The translations under genes and the position numbers were made by a program. A stretch of DNA of 13,123 bases from Chloromonas sp. AAM2. Its lineage: Eukaryota > Chlorophyta > Chlorophyceae > Chlamydomonadales > Chlamydomonadaceae. The notes beneath the pieces were generated by a model. That model had not been told where the DNA came from. It searched no databases and saw only the letters and a list, made by a program, of their open reading frames with translations. Below, piece by piece: positions 1-7,977 of this stretch. Within the stretch, counting starts at the first letter, position 1. Every line of letters starts with the position of its first letter. The stretch is taken from positions 66,772 through 79,894 of the forward strand of contig QAXH01006701.1 in the NCBI GenBank assembly GCA_004335635.1, read 5' to 3'.

Positions 1-486
1 GCTTCCATCCGGGGCGTAGAAAAACTTGTGACGAGCCTCAACGAAACCTTAAACCAAGAAAACAAGGATAATATCTCTGGTATTATCAATAATCTGAAAG
101 GCACTACCGGATCTCTGAATACTCTTATTCAGGAAAGACAAAATGACCTTGACACGATGATACGGGAGGCTAAAAACACAATGGAAAATATGAATGATTT
201 AAGTAGCGATAATAAGGAATCGCTGACCGCACTCATCAATAACTTAGAGGCTGCAAGTGTAAAATTAGATACCCTAAGCAGTGGGCTCAACGAGACCAAC
301 CTAACGCTTAATGAAGTACTCAACAAAATCAATGACGGTGAAGGTACTCTGGGTAAAATGGTGAACGACCCGGCGCTTTATAATAATATCGACAGTCTTT
401 CAGTAAACCTGAATACGCTCATCAAAAACATAAATGAGAATCCCGGGGAATACCTGAAACACATGCGCTTGATTGAGATATTTTAG
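1..486 (+). CDS. MCE/MlaD-family lipid transport protein, C-terminal part (partial)
   Basis: The reading frame is open from base 1 to a TAG at 484-486, giving 161 visible residues; the N-terminus and the MCE domain lie upstream of the window. An internal ATG at 28 is not a credible start because the frame runs in from upstream. What remains is a long helical, low-aromatic segment with repeated Leu/Ile-rich heptads (for example INNLEAASVKLDTLSSGL), as in the periplasmic needle of MCE proteins. It is followed by a GEGTLGKMVNDPALY segment and a short tail reading NENPGEYL, which is typical of the C-terminal end of Bacteroidota MlaD-like proteins. Such proteins are anchored in the inner membrane by an N-terminal helix and bind phospholipids for transport between the membranes. 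The usual MlaE/MlaF partners would be expected upstream. The family call is firm; the substrate and direction of transport are inference. Confidence 0.85.
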   Translation, partial: ASIRGVEKLVTSLNETLNQENKDNISGIINNLKGTTGSLNTLIQERQNDLDTMIREAKNTMENMNDLSSDNKESLTALINNLEAASVKLDTLSSGLNETNLTLNEVLNKINDGEGTLGKMVNDPALYNNIDSLSVNLNTLIKNINENPGEYLKHMRLIEIF

Positions 487-608
487 CTTGTTAAAACACC
501 CTGTAATTTGCTTTCAATTCCTTGGGTATTCACGTATATTTCCAAGCTTACTACTAAGGCCTGATAGTGCTCTGTAGTAAACAAATCGCAATTTAATTAA
601 TTTCTTTT

Positions 609-614
609 AGAGGT
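609..614 (+). promoter_or_regulatory. Shine-Dalgarno site of the ppiD-like gene
   Basis: AGAGGT lies 8 bases before the ATG at 623. It is one of the few good Shine-Dalgarno matches in the window, and it favours the ATG at 623 over the in-frame ATG at 632. The rest of 487-622 contains no gene and no promoter I can assign with confidence. Confidence 0.6.
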
Positions 615-622
615 AACCTTTT

Positions 623-2395
623 ATGGGTGTAATGGAAAAAATGAGAAACAGCACCAGCGCAATTTTGTGGCTGCTTATTGTTTCTTTTGGCCTTTTATGG
701 GTTTTAGCAGATGTAGACTTTTTCGGTGCTATTCAATCTGGACCAACGGCATTGGGTACAGTGAATGGAGAAAAAATTTCAAATGAAGAATATCAAAGCC
801 GAGTACAATATTATACCAATGCCTACAGTCAACAGTCAGGTAATTCGGTAACACCTGAAATGCGTGCTTACTATGAAACACAAGCTTGGGATGAGATGGT
901 TAACTCCCGCTTGCTTCAACAAAAGATGGAAGAGTTAGGTATTACTGTTACTGATCAAGAAGTGCTGGATATGGTTTTTGGTGATAATCCGGCACCGGTA
1001 ATCCGTCAAAACTTTACAAGGGAAGACGGAACTATCGACCGGGCAGCTATTCAACAAGTTCTTTCCTCCGATCAGTTTTCACAACAGGCTGTAGCATTGG
1101 AAATGCAACTGCGTGAACAACGACGACAACAAAAGTTGAATAATTATATTTCATCCAGCTTGCAGGTAACTGACTCAGAAGTGGAAGATGAATATATCAG
1201 AAATAACACTTCTGCAAACATCAATTACCTTCGTTTCCCCTACAGTGATGTAGCTGAAGAAGAGCTTCAGATCTCAGATCGTGAACTGCGCTCCTACTAT
1301 GAAAATAACAAAGAACGATACAGCAGAGAAGAAAGCTACCGTATTCAATACGTAACGTTCAGCAAACTTCCCACCTCTCGTGATACTGCTCAGATTATTG
1401 AGGATGTTCGGGAATTACGACAGCCCTTTGCCAATGCACAAAATGATTCTTTGTTTTTAGCTCGTCAGGCTTCTTCAACCAATTATCGTACTGCTTTTGT
1501 AAAAGAGGAAGATATAAGAGAGGAATATTTGCCCGTCATAGACTTGGAAGTGGGTGAAGTAACCGATGTGATTTTAACTGCTAATCAGGCTGCTATTCTT
1601 AAGAAAACAGCTGAGCAGGGAAATGAAATCAAATTTCAGATCATGAGCTATAATATTCAGGCCTTGCCGGCAACAATTGATGAGGCCAATGATCAGGCTG
1701 CAGATTTTGAATTTTTTGCTTCAGAAGAATCAAGTTTCCCGGAAGAAGCTGAAACAAGAAATCTGGAAGTAAAAGAAGCCTTTGCCACCAAAGGCAATAA
1801 TTTTATTTCAGGACTTGGAAGTAGCCAGCAGATCATGAATTTTCTTGAAACGGCAGATGAAGGTGATATTTCAGAAGCTCTTGAATTAAGCTCTGATTTT
1901 GTTGTGCTTGAAGTTCTTGAAATCACACCGGAAGGGTATCGTCCTTTTGAGGAAGTCCGGGGTCAAGTGGAAAGTATGGTTAAAATTGAACGTAGAAAGG
2001 AAATCACAACACAAAGAGTTCAGGAATTAATTTCACAGTATCAAACTCTTGAAGCTGTTGCTGAGGCCTCTAATAAAGAAATTCAAAGTGAAACCGCACT
2101 CAGTGCAAGCGCAAGTGTTATACCTGGCGCCGGCAGGGAGCCAAAAGTCATTGGAGCTATATTGGCTTTAGACGAAGGGGTAACGTCTCCTACACTTACC
2201 GGTAACAGCGCTGCTTTCATGGTGCAGATAATTGATAAAACAGAAGCTGATATCGCAAACCTGACTCCACAGCAGCGTCAAAAAATTCGTCAGCGATTAG
2301 AACAACAAAAAGTGCAGGAGTTCACCTCTGTTTGGCTTGAAGAACTTCGTGAAGGCGCTGACATTGTTGATAATCGATCACGGCTTCTACAGTAA
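623..2395 (+). CDS. PpiD/SurA-like membrane-anchored periplasmic folding factor
   Basis: This encodes 590 residues. A short N-terminal tail is followed by one membrane segment (about residues 11-29, ending LLWVLADVDFF) that should anchor the protein with its bulk in the periplasm. Residues 45-195 form a SurA_N/PpiD N-terminal chaperone region (GTVNGEKISNEEY, then ITVTDQEVLDMVF). Two parvulin-like segments follow, roughly 236-335 and 345-470; the second ends with GYRPFEEVRGQVESMVKIER, the usual PpiD pattern. The C-terminal helical region resembles the chaperone part of PpiD. The family assists folding of exported proteins near the Sec translocon. The usual parvulin HIL motif is absent: at the matching place the protein reads RIQYVTF, so prolyl isomerase activity is doubtful and a holdase role is more likely. 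The gene stands between the mlaD-like gene and a strong terminator, so it closes a transcription unit. Confidence 0.85.
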   Translation: MGVMEKMRNSTSAILWLLIVSFGLLWVLADVDFFGAIQSGPTALGTVNGEKISNEEYQSRVQYYTNAYSQQSGNSVTPEMRAYYETQAWDEMVNSRLLQQKMEELGITVTDQEVLDMVFGDNPAPVIRQNFTREDGTIDRAAIQQVLSSDQFSQQAVALEMQLREQRRQQKLNNYISSSLQVTDSEVEDEYIRNNTSANINYLRFPYSDVAEEELQISDRELRSYYENNKERYSREESYRIQYVTFSKLPTSRDTAQIIEDVRELRQPFANAQNDSLFLARQASSTNYRTAFVKEEDIREEYLPVIDLEVGEVTDVILTANQAAILKKTAEQGNEIKFQIMSYNIQALPATIDEANDQAADFEFFASEESSFPEEAETRNLEVKEAFATKGNNFISGLGSSQQIMNFLETADEGDISEALELSSDFVVLEVLEITPEGYRPFEEVRGQVESMVKIERRKEITTQRVQELISQYQTLEAVAEASNKEIQSETALSASASVIPGAGREPKVIGAILALDEGVTSPTLTGNSAAFMVQIIDKTEADIANLTPQQRQKIRQRLEQQKVQEFTSVWLEELREGADIVDNRSRLLQ

Positions 2396-2416
2396 TTCAC
2401 AATTTGATCCTGTTTT

Positions 2417-2444
2417 AAAGGGGTGAGATTCTCACCCCTTTTTT
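2417..2444 (+). terminator. Intrinsic terminator after the ppiD-like gene
   Basis: AAAGGGGTGAG (2417-2427) and CTCACCCCTTT (2431-2441) are perfect reverse complements around a 3-base ATT loop, followed by a T run to 2444. The 11-bp GC-rich stem plus T tract is a textbook Rho-independent terminator. It sits 21 bases after the ppiD-like stop codon and separates that gene from the ribD operon. The A run on the 5' side means it could also work weakly on the other strand. Confidence 0.93.
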
Positions 2445-2488
2445 ATTTCCCGGTATTTTTACCCCAGCAAAAACCATTACATTTAAGC

Positions 2489-3616
2489 ATGTCAAAAAAC
2501 GCTCCCCATACCGATGAATATTGGATGCAAAAAGCCCTTGATTTAGCTGAAAATGGGAGAGGCTATGTTTCTCCAAACCCATTAGTTGGATGTGTTATCG
2601 TTTCCGAAAATGGCTCGCTTATAGGACAGGGATACCATGAGAAATTCGGAGAGGCCCATGCTGAAGTCAATGCCGTTGACGATGTAAAAGATAAAGAAGG
2701 ACTTAAAAATGCCACTGTATATGTTACGCTTGAGCCGTGTTCACATCATGGTAAAACACCGCCATGCGCTCCAATGTTAGCCAAGCTGCCTATTAAAAAA
2801 GTTGTGGTTGCTATGAAGGACCCAAATCCTGAGGTGGATGGTAAGGGCCTGTTACATTTAAGAAATAATGGGATTGAAGTAGAAACCGGTGTACTCCAAA
2901 AAGAGGCTGAAAGACAAAATGAGTTTTTCATCCATCACCAAACGTTTGGGCGCCCGTTTATCACTTTAAAAATTGCACAGACTGCTGATGGATATATTTC
3001 AGCCGCAGATGGGGAATCTCAGTGGATAACGGGTAAAAGCTCCCGCAAATTAGTTCATAAATGGCGCTCTGAATATGATGCTGTTCTTGTTGGACGAACA
3101 ACTGCGATGGTTGACAATCCCTCATTAACGGTTCGGCACGTCTCCGGGCGTCAACCTCGGCGTATCGTTATCGACGGACCCTATGAGCTCCCCAAAGAGC
3201 TAAATCTCTTCTCCGATAAGTTTGAAGAAAAAACCATCATATTAACCTGGAATAAAGAAGCATCTTCAACCGATGCGGATCCCATGCTGAAACTTATGAA
3301 GCAAAATTATTTTAGGGGTGAAGTGATTCAGTTATCAAAAATAGATGGTCATGTAGATCTACGGCAGTCTTTTAAAGCGCTTGGCGAAAGAAACATCACA
3401 TCGGTTCTTGTAGAAGGAGGGCAGCAACTTTCCTCTGCGCTATTGCGACAAGGACTCGTAGATAAACTTGAACTTTTTATTGCCCCGAAGTTGTTGGGAG
3501 CTGGAACACGGTCAGTAATCAATATCGGGATAAACAAAATGAAAGAAATTGCTGAGTTAAAAGAAGTACATTGGACTCCGGTTGGGGATGATATATTATT
3601 AACAGGCTACATTTAA
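2489..3616 (+). CDS. ribD: Bifunctional riboflavin biosynthesis deaminase/reductase RibD
   Basis: This encodes 375 residues and two successive steps of riboflavin synthesis: deamination of the diaminopyrimidinone made from GTP, then NADPH-dependent reduction of the ribosyl side chain. The deaminase domain (about 8-150) has the zinc-site pattern HAE (His57, catalytic Glu59) and PC...PPC (Cys84, Cys93), plus the RibD-typical SPNPLVG and MKDPNP. The reductase domain (about 155-375) shows DGYI, MVDNPSLTVR (near 207-216) and VLVEGG (306-311). The frame stays open back to a GTG at 2423, but that codon lies in the terminator stem; the ATG at 2489 is preferred because the normal RibD N-terminus (DEYWMQKALDLA) begins just after it. 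No strong Shine-Dalgarno is seen. Only 4 bases separate it from ribE, so the two are cotranscribed. Length and motifs are complete, so it should be active. Confidence 0.97.
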   Translation: MSKNAPHTDEYWMQKALDLAENGRGYVSPNPLVGCVIVSENGSLIGQGYHEKFGEAHAEVNAVDDVKDKEGLKNATVYVTLEPCSHHGKTPPCAPMLAKLPIKKVVVAMKDPNPEVDGKGLLHLRNNGIEVETGVLQKEAERQNEFFIHHQTFGRPFITLKIAQTADGYISAADGESQWITGKSSRKLVHKWRSEYDAVLVGRTTAMVDNPSLTVRHVSGRQPRRIVIDGPYELPKELNLFSDKFEEKTIILTWNKEASSTDADPMLKLMKQNYFRGEVIQLSKIDGHVDLRQSFKALGERNITSVLVEGGQQLSSALLRQGLVDKLELFIAPKLLGAGTRSVINIGINKMKEIAELKEVHWTPVGDDILLTGYI

Positions 3617-3620
3617 AGTT

Positions 3621-4226
3621 ATGTTTACAGGAATTATACAAGAGGTTGGAAAGGTCAAATCAGTAATTTCACTAAACGGAGGCGGAAAAGAGCTGGAGAT
3701 CCTTTGCTCATTTGCCGGTAGCTGCCACGAAGATGAAAGTATTGCAGTAAATGGAGTTTGCCTTACCGTAACTGCTTTTACTGATGAAACTTTTACTGTG
3801 CAGGCAGTTGAAGAAACTCTGCGAAAAACATCGGTCGGGGATTTGCAACCCAATAGCCCCGTCAATCTCGAGCGCTCACTCACCTTAAACAAAGGGATCG
3901 AGGGACATTTAGTACAGGGTCATGTGGATACAACAGGTACCATCTCAAACATAGAAAAAGAAGAAACTGGCTGGCTCATCACTATCGAATATCCGGATGA
4001 ATTTACCGATATGATCGTTGGACGAGGGAGCATCACGATCGAAGGTATTAGCTTGACTGTGGCGCGTGAAAAGGACAATAAACTAACCGTCGCAATTATC
4101 CCATACACCTGGGACCATACCAATTTGAGGCACAAAACGGAAGGTGACCGGGTGAATCTTGAATTTGATGTGATTGGAAAGTACGTCGTAAAATACTTGT
4201 CTAAGATTGGACGAGATTCTCTTTAG
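3621..4226 (+). CDS. ribE: Riboflavin synthase alpha subunit
   Basis: This encodes 201 residues. The enzyme dismutates two molecules of 6,7-dimethyl-8-ribityllumazine to riboflavin and the diaminopyrimidinone, the last step of the pathway. The two internally homologous lumazine-binding barrels are visible: the first starts MFTGIIQEVG and contains GVCLTV; the second starts after NKGIEGHLVQGHVDTTG and contains GISLTV. The length is normal for the family. The start codon is 4 bases after the ribD stop, which supports translational linkage. The lumazine synthase and GTP cyclohydrolase/RibB genes are not in this window, so the rib genes are split in this genome. No FMN riboswitch is seen in front of ribD, so control of the unit is not evident from the sequence. 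Confidence 0.96.
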   Translation: MFTGIIQEVGKVKSVISLNGGGKELEILCSFAGSCHEDESIAVNGVCLTVTAFTDETFTVQAVEETLRKTSVGDLQPNSPVNLERSLTLNKGIEGHLVQGHVDTTGTISNIEKEETGWLITIEYPDEFTDMIVGRGSITIEGISLTVAREKDNKLTVAIIPYTWDHTNLRHKTEGDRVNLEFDVIGKYVVKYLSKIGRDSL

Positions 4227-4239
4227 CTAACCATTTAGA

Positions 4240-5283
4240 TTGAAGAAACTTTTTTTAAATAGCATGCTGGTTATCGGAGGCATTCTCATCGGCTTGCTCC
4301 TTGCAGAGGTATCTGTCCGCCTATTCTTGCCGCAAGATAAAAAAGTGACCTGGCTTGAAATGCACCCAACAGGTTTTATGATGAACTCGCCAAATCCTGA
4401 TGCCTTTCAGGAATTTGATGAACGATACGCATCGTATGCTATTAACGAATATCGGCTCAGAGGCCCTTCACCCGATCCCGATAAAGACCAAATATTAGCG
4501 CTTGGAGATTCCTTCACCTTTGGATTACTTTTAAATCAAGAAGATTCCTATGTACATCTTTTGCAGGAAAAAATTGGAGCAGATACTCTGCAAATACTAA
4601 ACGGGGGAATAGGTGGTTCCGGACTCGCAGACTGGCCGGGCTGGTTAGAAGAATTTGGAAAATCCATAAAACCAGATTATATCCTTTATTTTTTGAACAC
4701 CGAAGATCTCGAACGGGCATTATCAAAAAATTTATTTGTACTGGATCAAGATTCAGTCATTAGAAGTCAGCGTTGGGAACCCAGAGAATGGATGTTTAAC
4801 ATAGGTCGTCAGGGGTGGTATCAAACCTTACAAGCCCATTCGGAATTTTTTAACCTTGTGGTAAAAGTGCTTTGGGCCAAGGTCTACTTTAATGACCTTA
4901 CGAACGGTTTTAACCCGCAAAAAACACAAGTACCAATCCCCGAAAACTCAGAGTTTCTAATTAGTTCTGACTATTCATTACGTCTTGGTAATCACATTTT
5001 TGAAAAAATAAAGAACTGGTGCTCCGAAAATGATTGTGAACTCATTATCACAACCACTGGATATTTTTCTTTGGAAGAACCACCTGCTCATACTTACCGA
5101 TTGTACGAGTGGCTCCAAGCAGGTAATCATCCTTATAAATTTTTTGATATAACTCCATGTGTTAATAGATCAGCCCAAAATGATCTTTCATCGATCACCA
5201 TTCCCAATGATACTCACCCCAATGAAAAAGGAGCTGAAATAATAGCTGAATGTACCTCCCGTAAATTACCGGCCTTTCTGTAA
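4240..5283 (+). CDS. Membrane-anchored SGNH/GDSL-type hydrolase
   Basis: This encodes 347 residues if the TTG at 4240 is used. That start gives MKKLFLNS before a hydrophobic segment (about 9-29), a good signal anchor; the ATG at 4264 would remove the lysines and is less likely. The SGNH fold is shown by block I, ILALGDSFTFG (catalytic Ser91), a Gly/Asn-rich segment NGGIGGSG near 120-127, and the C-terminal NDTHPNEKG (Asp324, His326) that completes the triad. The YAINEYRLRGP stretch before block I is common in this branch. The family hydrolyses esters, often O-acetyl groups on sugars, or acyl chains; the substrate cannot be told from sequence. It starts 13 bases after ribE and so probably rides on the rib transcript, with no obvious functional link to riboflavin. 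Its stop codon is 3 bases from the end of the convergent lptD. Confidence 0.82.
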   Translation: MKKLFLNSMLVIGGILIGLLLAEVSVRLFLPQDKKVTWLEMHPTGFMMNSPNPDAFQEFDERYASYAINEYRLRGPSPDPDKDQILALGDSFTFGLLLNQEDSYVHLLQEKIGADTLQILNGGIGGSGLADWPGWLEEFGKSIKPDYILYFLNTEDLERALSKNLFVLDQDSVIRSQRWEPREWMFNIGRQGWYQTLQAHSEFFNLVVKVLWAKVYFNDLTNGFNPQKTQVPIPENSEFLISSDYSLRLGNHIFEKIKNWCSENDCELIITTTGYFSLEEPPAHTYRLYEWLQAGNHPYKFFDITPCVNRSAQNDLSSITIPNDTHPNEKGAEIIAECTSRKLPAFL

Positions 5284-5286
5284 TTT

Positions 5287-7965
5287 CTACCTTCGACCAC
5301 GCCCGGTTGGACTCGAACTTCTCTCCAGATTCTTAAGAACGGGTAATTTCTGGAATAGACTCTGAATCTGGGCACTATTCACGCTCAAACGGAAAAAGTA
5401 GTACTGAAATTCACCAAACGGATTGATTTGAAAGGAGAGGTCCCAACATTCTAAACTTCGATTTAAAGAAAACTGTGAAGGTGTAAATTCCATTGCTACA
5501 AAGTCATAGCCAACATCTGTTTTGAATTTCCATTTTGGCGTAAGGTTAAAGGAGATATTTGACGCCCGTAATGTAGCCCGCTCCCGGGGATCCTGATTAA
5601 AACGATACGTCCAGCTATAACTAAAATTGAAAGAAACGCTCCAGGGAGATTTAATTGGGTTAACAGGTTCCAGTCCAAACCGAGAATCAACCGGGTGAAA
5701 TCGAGTTTGATCAAACGGATCGTAACGGCGGCGATACTGCGGAGTAAAAACTTCAACTCCATTGCCTCCACGAAAGGAAGTACTTGCGTTTATACTAAAA
5801 CTTTGCAGCTGAGCCAGCTTTGGACCATCCTCAAAAAAGAACCGGTCAATTTCCCGCCCGTTTTCATTTCGCTGATATAATGAAAAACTCGCCGAAGCAC
5901 TTAAATTAAGCCCTTGTATGGCACTTGAGCTGATTGAAGTTCTCAGATTACTCCATTTTAGACTATCCGCGGCAAAATTATAGGATGTATTCAAATTTAA
6001 ATTGTCGATAAAACGAAGGGTATTTTCCGATACTTCCCCCAGGGAGTCTCGTTTCACTACTTTGGCCTCAAAAACATTACGAAGTGAAATATTAATGGAA
6101 CGGGATTCTCCTCTGCCGGGACCTCCTCCAATCTCATCTTCAAAAATGGAATATCGCTGTGTGTTTCCTAATGTATCGGTTTGAACCGTCCGGTAATACC
6201 CCCATCTTTCGGCACTAAAATCTGGCCGGTAGGAAAACCCAATTGAAGGCCGGGCCGTATGCCGAAACCCCTCTACATTTCCAATCTTCAAATTGGAAAT
6301 CCCATAAATGGTTGTGCTAAAATTCAGGGAAGTATTGAAGTCTCTGGCAGCCTCAAAACCATAAACTTTTTCTTCTTCTACCCGGTTAGAGTCTGCATTA
6401 AATGATTTTCGGACTGATGACGGATACCAATATTCATTAATATTTGCACTGGCTGATATATTTAAAAACTGACTGGGAATTAGCTGCCCAATCGATATTC
6501 CTGCTGTTTGCTGGAAATTAGCCTGAATATAATCCTGGTTGCCCGTAGCCTCTTCATAAAGATCCGGATCTGTGAGTGCATCAAAAAATGATATTTCGGA
6601 ACTATCAGCATCCAGTGGGTCAAAATTGAAGCGGGATCGAAGGCTATTATTATAATTGATACTGAGGCTTTCATACCAACGTGCTTCGGCTCCACTGTTT
6701 GCATTACCTTGGAAAGGCGAAATTCGTTTTAGATTAAAATTAGCCGTTGGGCCTCCCAGATTGGTTGAAAAGTCCGTAAAGTTCTGCACAAGTTGCGCGT
6801 TGGTGCTAAACGTGAATAAATTTTCCGGGTGTTGATAGTTATATGAAATCCGTGAGTTTGAGTTTGTCTCTGCCCGGTCGTTTAAATCGTAAGAATTTTG
6901 CTGATTGAATTCCGCAGTCCGCAGATTCACGTTGGCAGAAATTTTAGAATAAGGTGAAAGTTCCTGATTATGCTGTAGTGCTACCCTGCGCTGAATGTTT
7001 TCGGTAAAATCAGGATCTGTAGGTTCCATGTCCCGGTCTTTTGAATACCCCAATCTTAAACTTCCGTTGTAATAATCTGTTTTCCGGTATTGTAATAACC
7101 CGTTTAGATAAAATGTACCCGAAGTAAAAATGTCTCCATCTATTTGGCCCGTTAAATGATCATTAAAATACTGGAACCACCCCACATTCTGAAGGCCCAG
7201 GCCTCGGTCGTTCTGCGACTGAAAAGCATAGGTTGGAGTTAACAGCCCTGATCGTTTTTGTTCTATATCGGTAGGCACATAACCAAATGGAAATATAATA
7301 GGATAAGGTATATCTAAAATATATAACCGGGCATTACTGAAAAAAAGTTCATCCTGGTCGACCACCTTCATTTTTTTGGCCTGAATGTAATAGTAGAGAT
7401 ATTCTGGCGGACATGTAGAATATATTCCGTCTTCGATAAAAACTTCACTTTCATTGATGTTTTTAATCTTCGATCCAATTAAATGCCCTTCAGATACCTG
7501 AACTTGTGCTTCCTCAAATTTACCCCGGTTGGTCTTATAGTTAAATAAAATGCGCGTACTTTTAATTTCTTCCTCTCCTCTTGTTAAAACGGGTCGTGAC
7601 AGGGTGTCTTCAGGGGTAAGTGTGCGAGCCTTAACCGTATTTTTGTTGATATCCATATTTATTTCCCCCGCTTTTAATTCTCCGGTAGAGTGCGAAACGG
7701 TGGCCTTACCAAACAGAAAAGCCTTTTTACCTTCGCTAAAGTCAATGATTAATGAATCGGCCGACTGAAACTCCACGGCATCTTCCGGGATATTTCCTGA
7801 TGCAATTTGAGGTTGTTCAATAGATTCTTCAGTCTGTATCTGGCTCGTATCTGTTTGTGTTGAAGTTGTATCAGTTTGTTGAGCAAGAAGAGGCATGGTC
7901 ATCAAACACAAAAGACAAATCCCGAAAATGGATTTGCCTTTATGTAGTCTGAGAACAATAAACAT
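5287..7965 (-). CDS. lptD: LPS-assembly outer-membrane protein LptD (Bacteroidota-type)
   Basis: This encodes 892 residues. A signal peptide (hydrophobic core about 12-27, ending LLAQQ) is followed by a Thr/Gln/Ser-rich linker (30-60), an OstA/LptA-like periplasmic domain (about 65-175), and a long beta-barrel with alternating aromatic/polar strands to about residue 865. The diagnostic block is CPPEYLYYYIQAKKMKV followed by IPYPIIFPFGYVPT and RSGLLTPTY (185-246). LptD works with lipoprotein LptE to insert lipopolysaccharide into the outer leaflet, the last step of the Lpt bridge. The mature part holds only two cysteines, Cys185 and Cys840. The C-terminus is an Arg/Ser-rich tail (SSSPTGRGRR) rather than the usual terminal aromatic of outer-membrane barrels. 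It starts 12 bases after the ROK kinase stop and is probably cotranscribed with it. No Shine-Dalgarno is seen. Confidence 0.92.
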   Translation of the reverse strand: MFIVLRLHKGKSIFGICLLCLMTMPLLAQQTDTTSTQTDTSQIQTEESIEQPQIASGNIPEDAVEFQSADSLIIDFSEGKKAFLFGKATVSHSTGELKAGEINMDINKNTVKARTLTPEDTLSRPVLTRGEEEIKSTRILFNYKTNRGKFEEAQVQVSEGHLIGSKIKNINESEVFIEDGIYSTCPPEYLYYYIQAKKMKVVDQDELFFSNARLYILDIPYPIIFPFGYVPTDIEQKRSGLLTPTYAFQSQNDRGLGLQNVGWFQYFNDHLTGQIDGDIFTSGTFYLNGLLQYRKTDYYNGSLRLGYSKDRDMEPTDPDFTENIQRRVALQHNQELSPYSKISANVNLRTAEFNQQNSYDLNDRAETNSNSRISYNYQHPENLFTFSTNAQLVQNFTDFSTNLGGPTANFNLKRISPFQGNANSGAEARWYESLSINYNNSLRSRFNFDPLDADSSEISFFDALTDPDLYEEATGNQDYIQANFQQTAGISIGQLIPSQFLNISASANINEYWYPSSVRKSFNADSNRVEEEKVYGFEAARDFNTSLNFSTTIYGISNLKIGNVEGFRHTARPSIGFSYRPDFSAERWGYYRTVQTDTLGNTQRYSIFEDEIGGGPGRGESRSINISLRNVFEAKVVKRDSLGEVSENTLRFIDNLNLNTSYNFAADSLKWSNLRTSISSSAIQGLNLSASASFSLYQRNENGREIDRFFFEDGPKLAQLQSFSINASTSFRGGNGVEVFTPQYRRRYDPFDQTRFHPVDSRFGLEPVNPIKSPWSVSFNFSYSWTYRFNQDPRERATLRASNISFNLTPKWKFKTDVGYDFVAMEFTPSQFSLNRSLECWDLSFQINPFGEFQYYFFRLSVNSAQIQSLFQKLPVLKNLERSSSPTGRGRR

Positions 7966-7977
7966 TAGGGTATAAGA

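Noticed and set aside
535..541. TATATTT as a -7 (TAnnTTTG-like) promoter element for the ppiD-like gene
   Set aside because: The last base of the motif does not match, and the nearest upstream TTTG (507-510) is too far away for the usual FCB-group spacing.
548..580. Inverted repeat TTACTAC...GTAGTAA upstream of the ppiD-like gene
   Set aside because: It has only 7 pairs around a 19-base loop in AT-rich DNA, so chance is a fair explanation, and there is no T run to make it a terminator.
2396..2488. Possible FMN riboswitch before ribD (GGGGTGAGATTCTCACCCC looks a little like the RFN core)
   Set aside because: The sequence is fully explained by a perfect 11-bp hairpin plus T run, and the multi-stem RFN element, about 140 bases, does not fit in the 92-base gap.
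2423..2488. N-terminal extension of ribD from an in-frame GTG
   Set aside because: The GTG lies inside the terminator stem, and the added residues do not resemble a RibD N-terminus; the ATG at 2489 fits the family.
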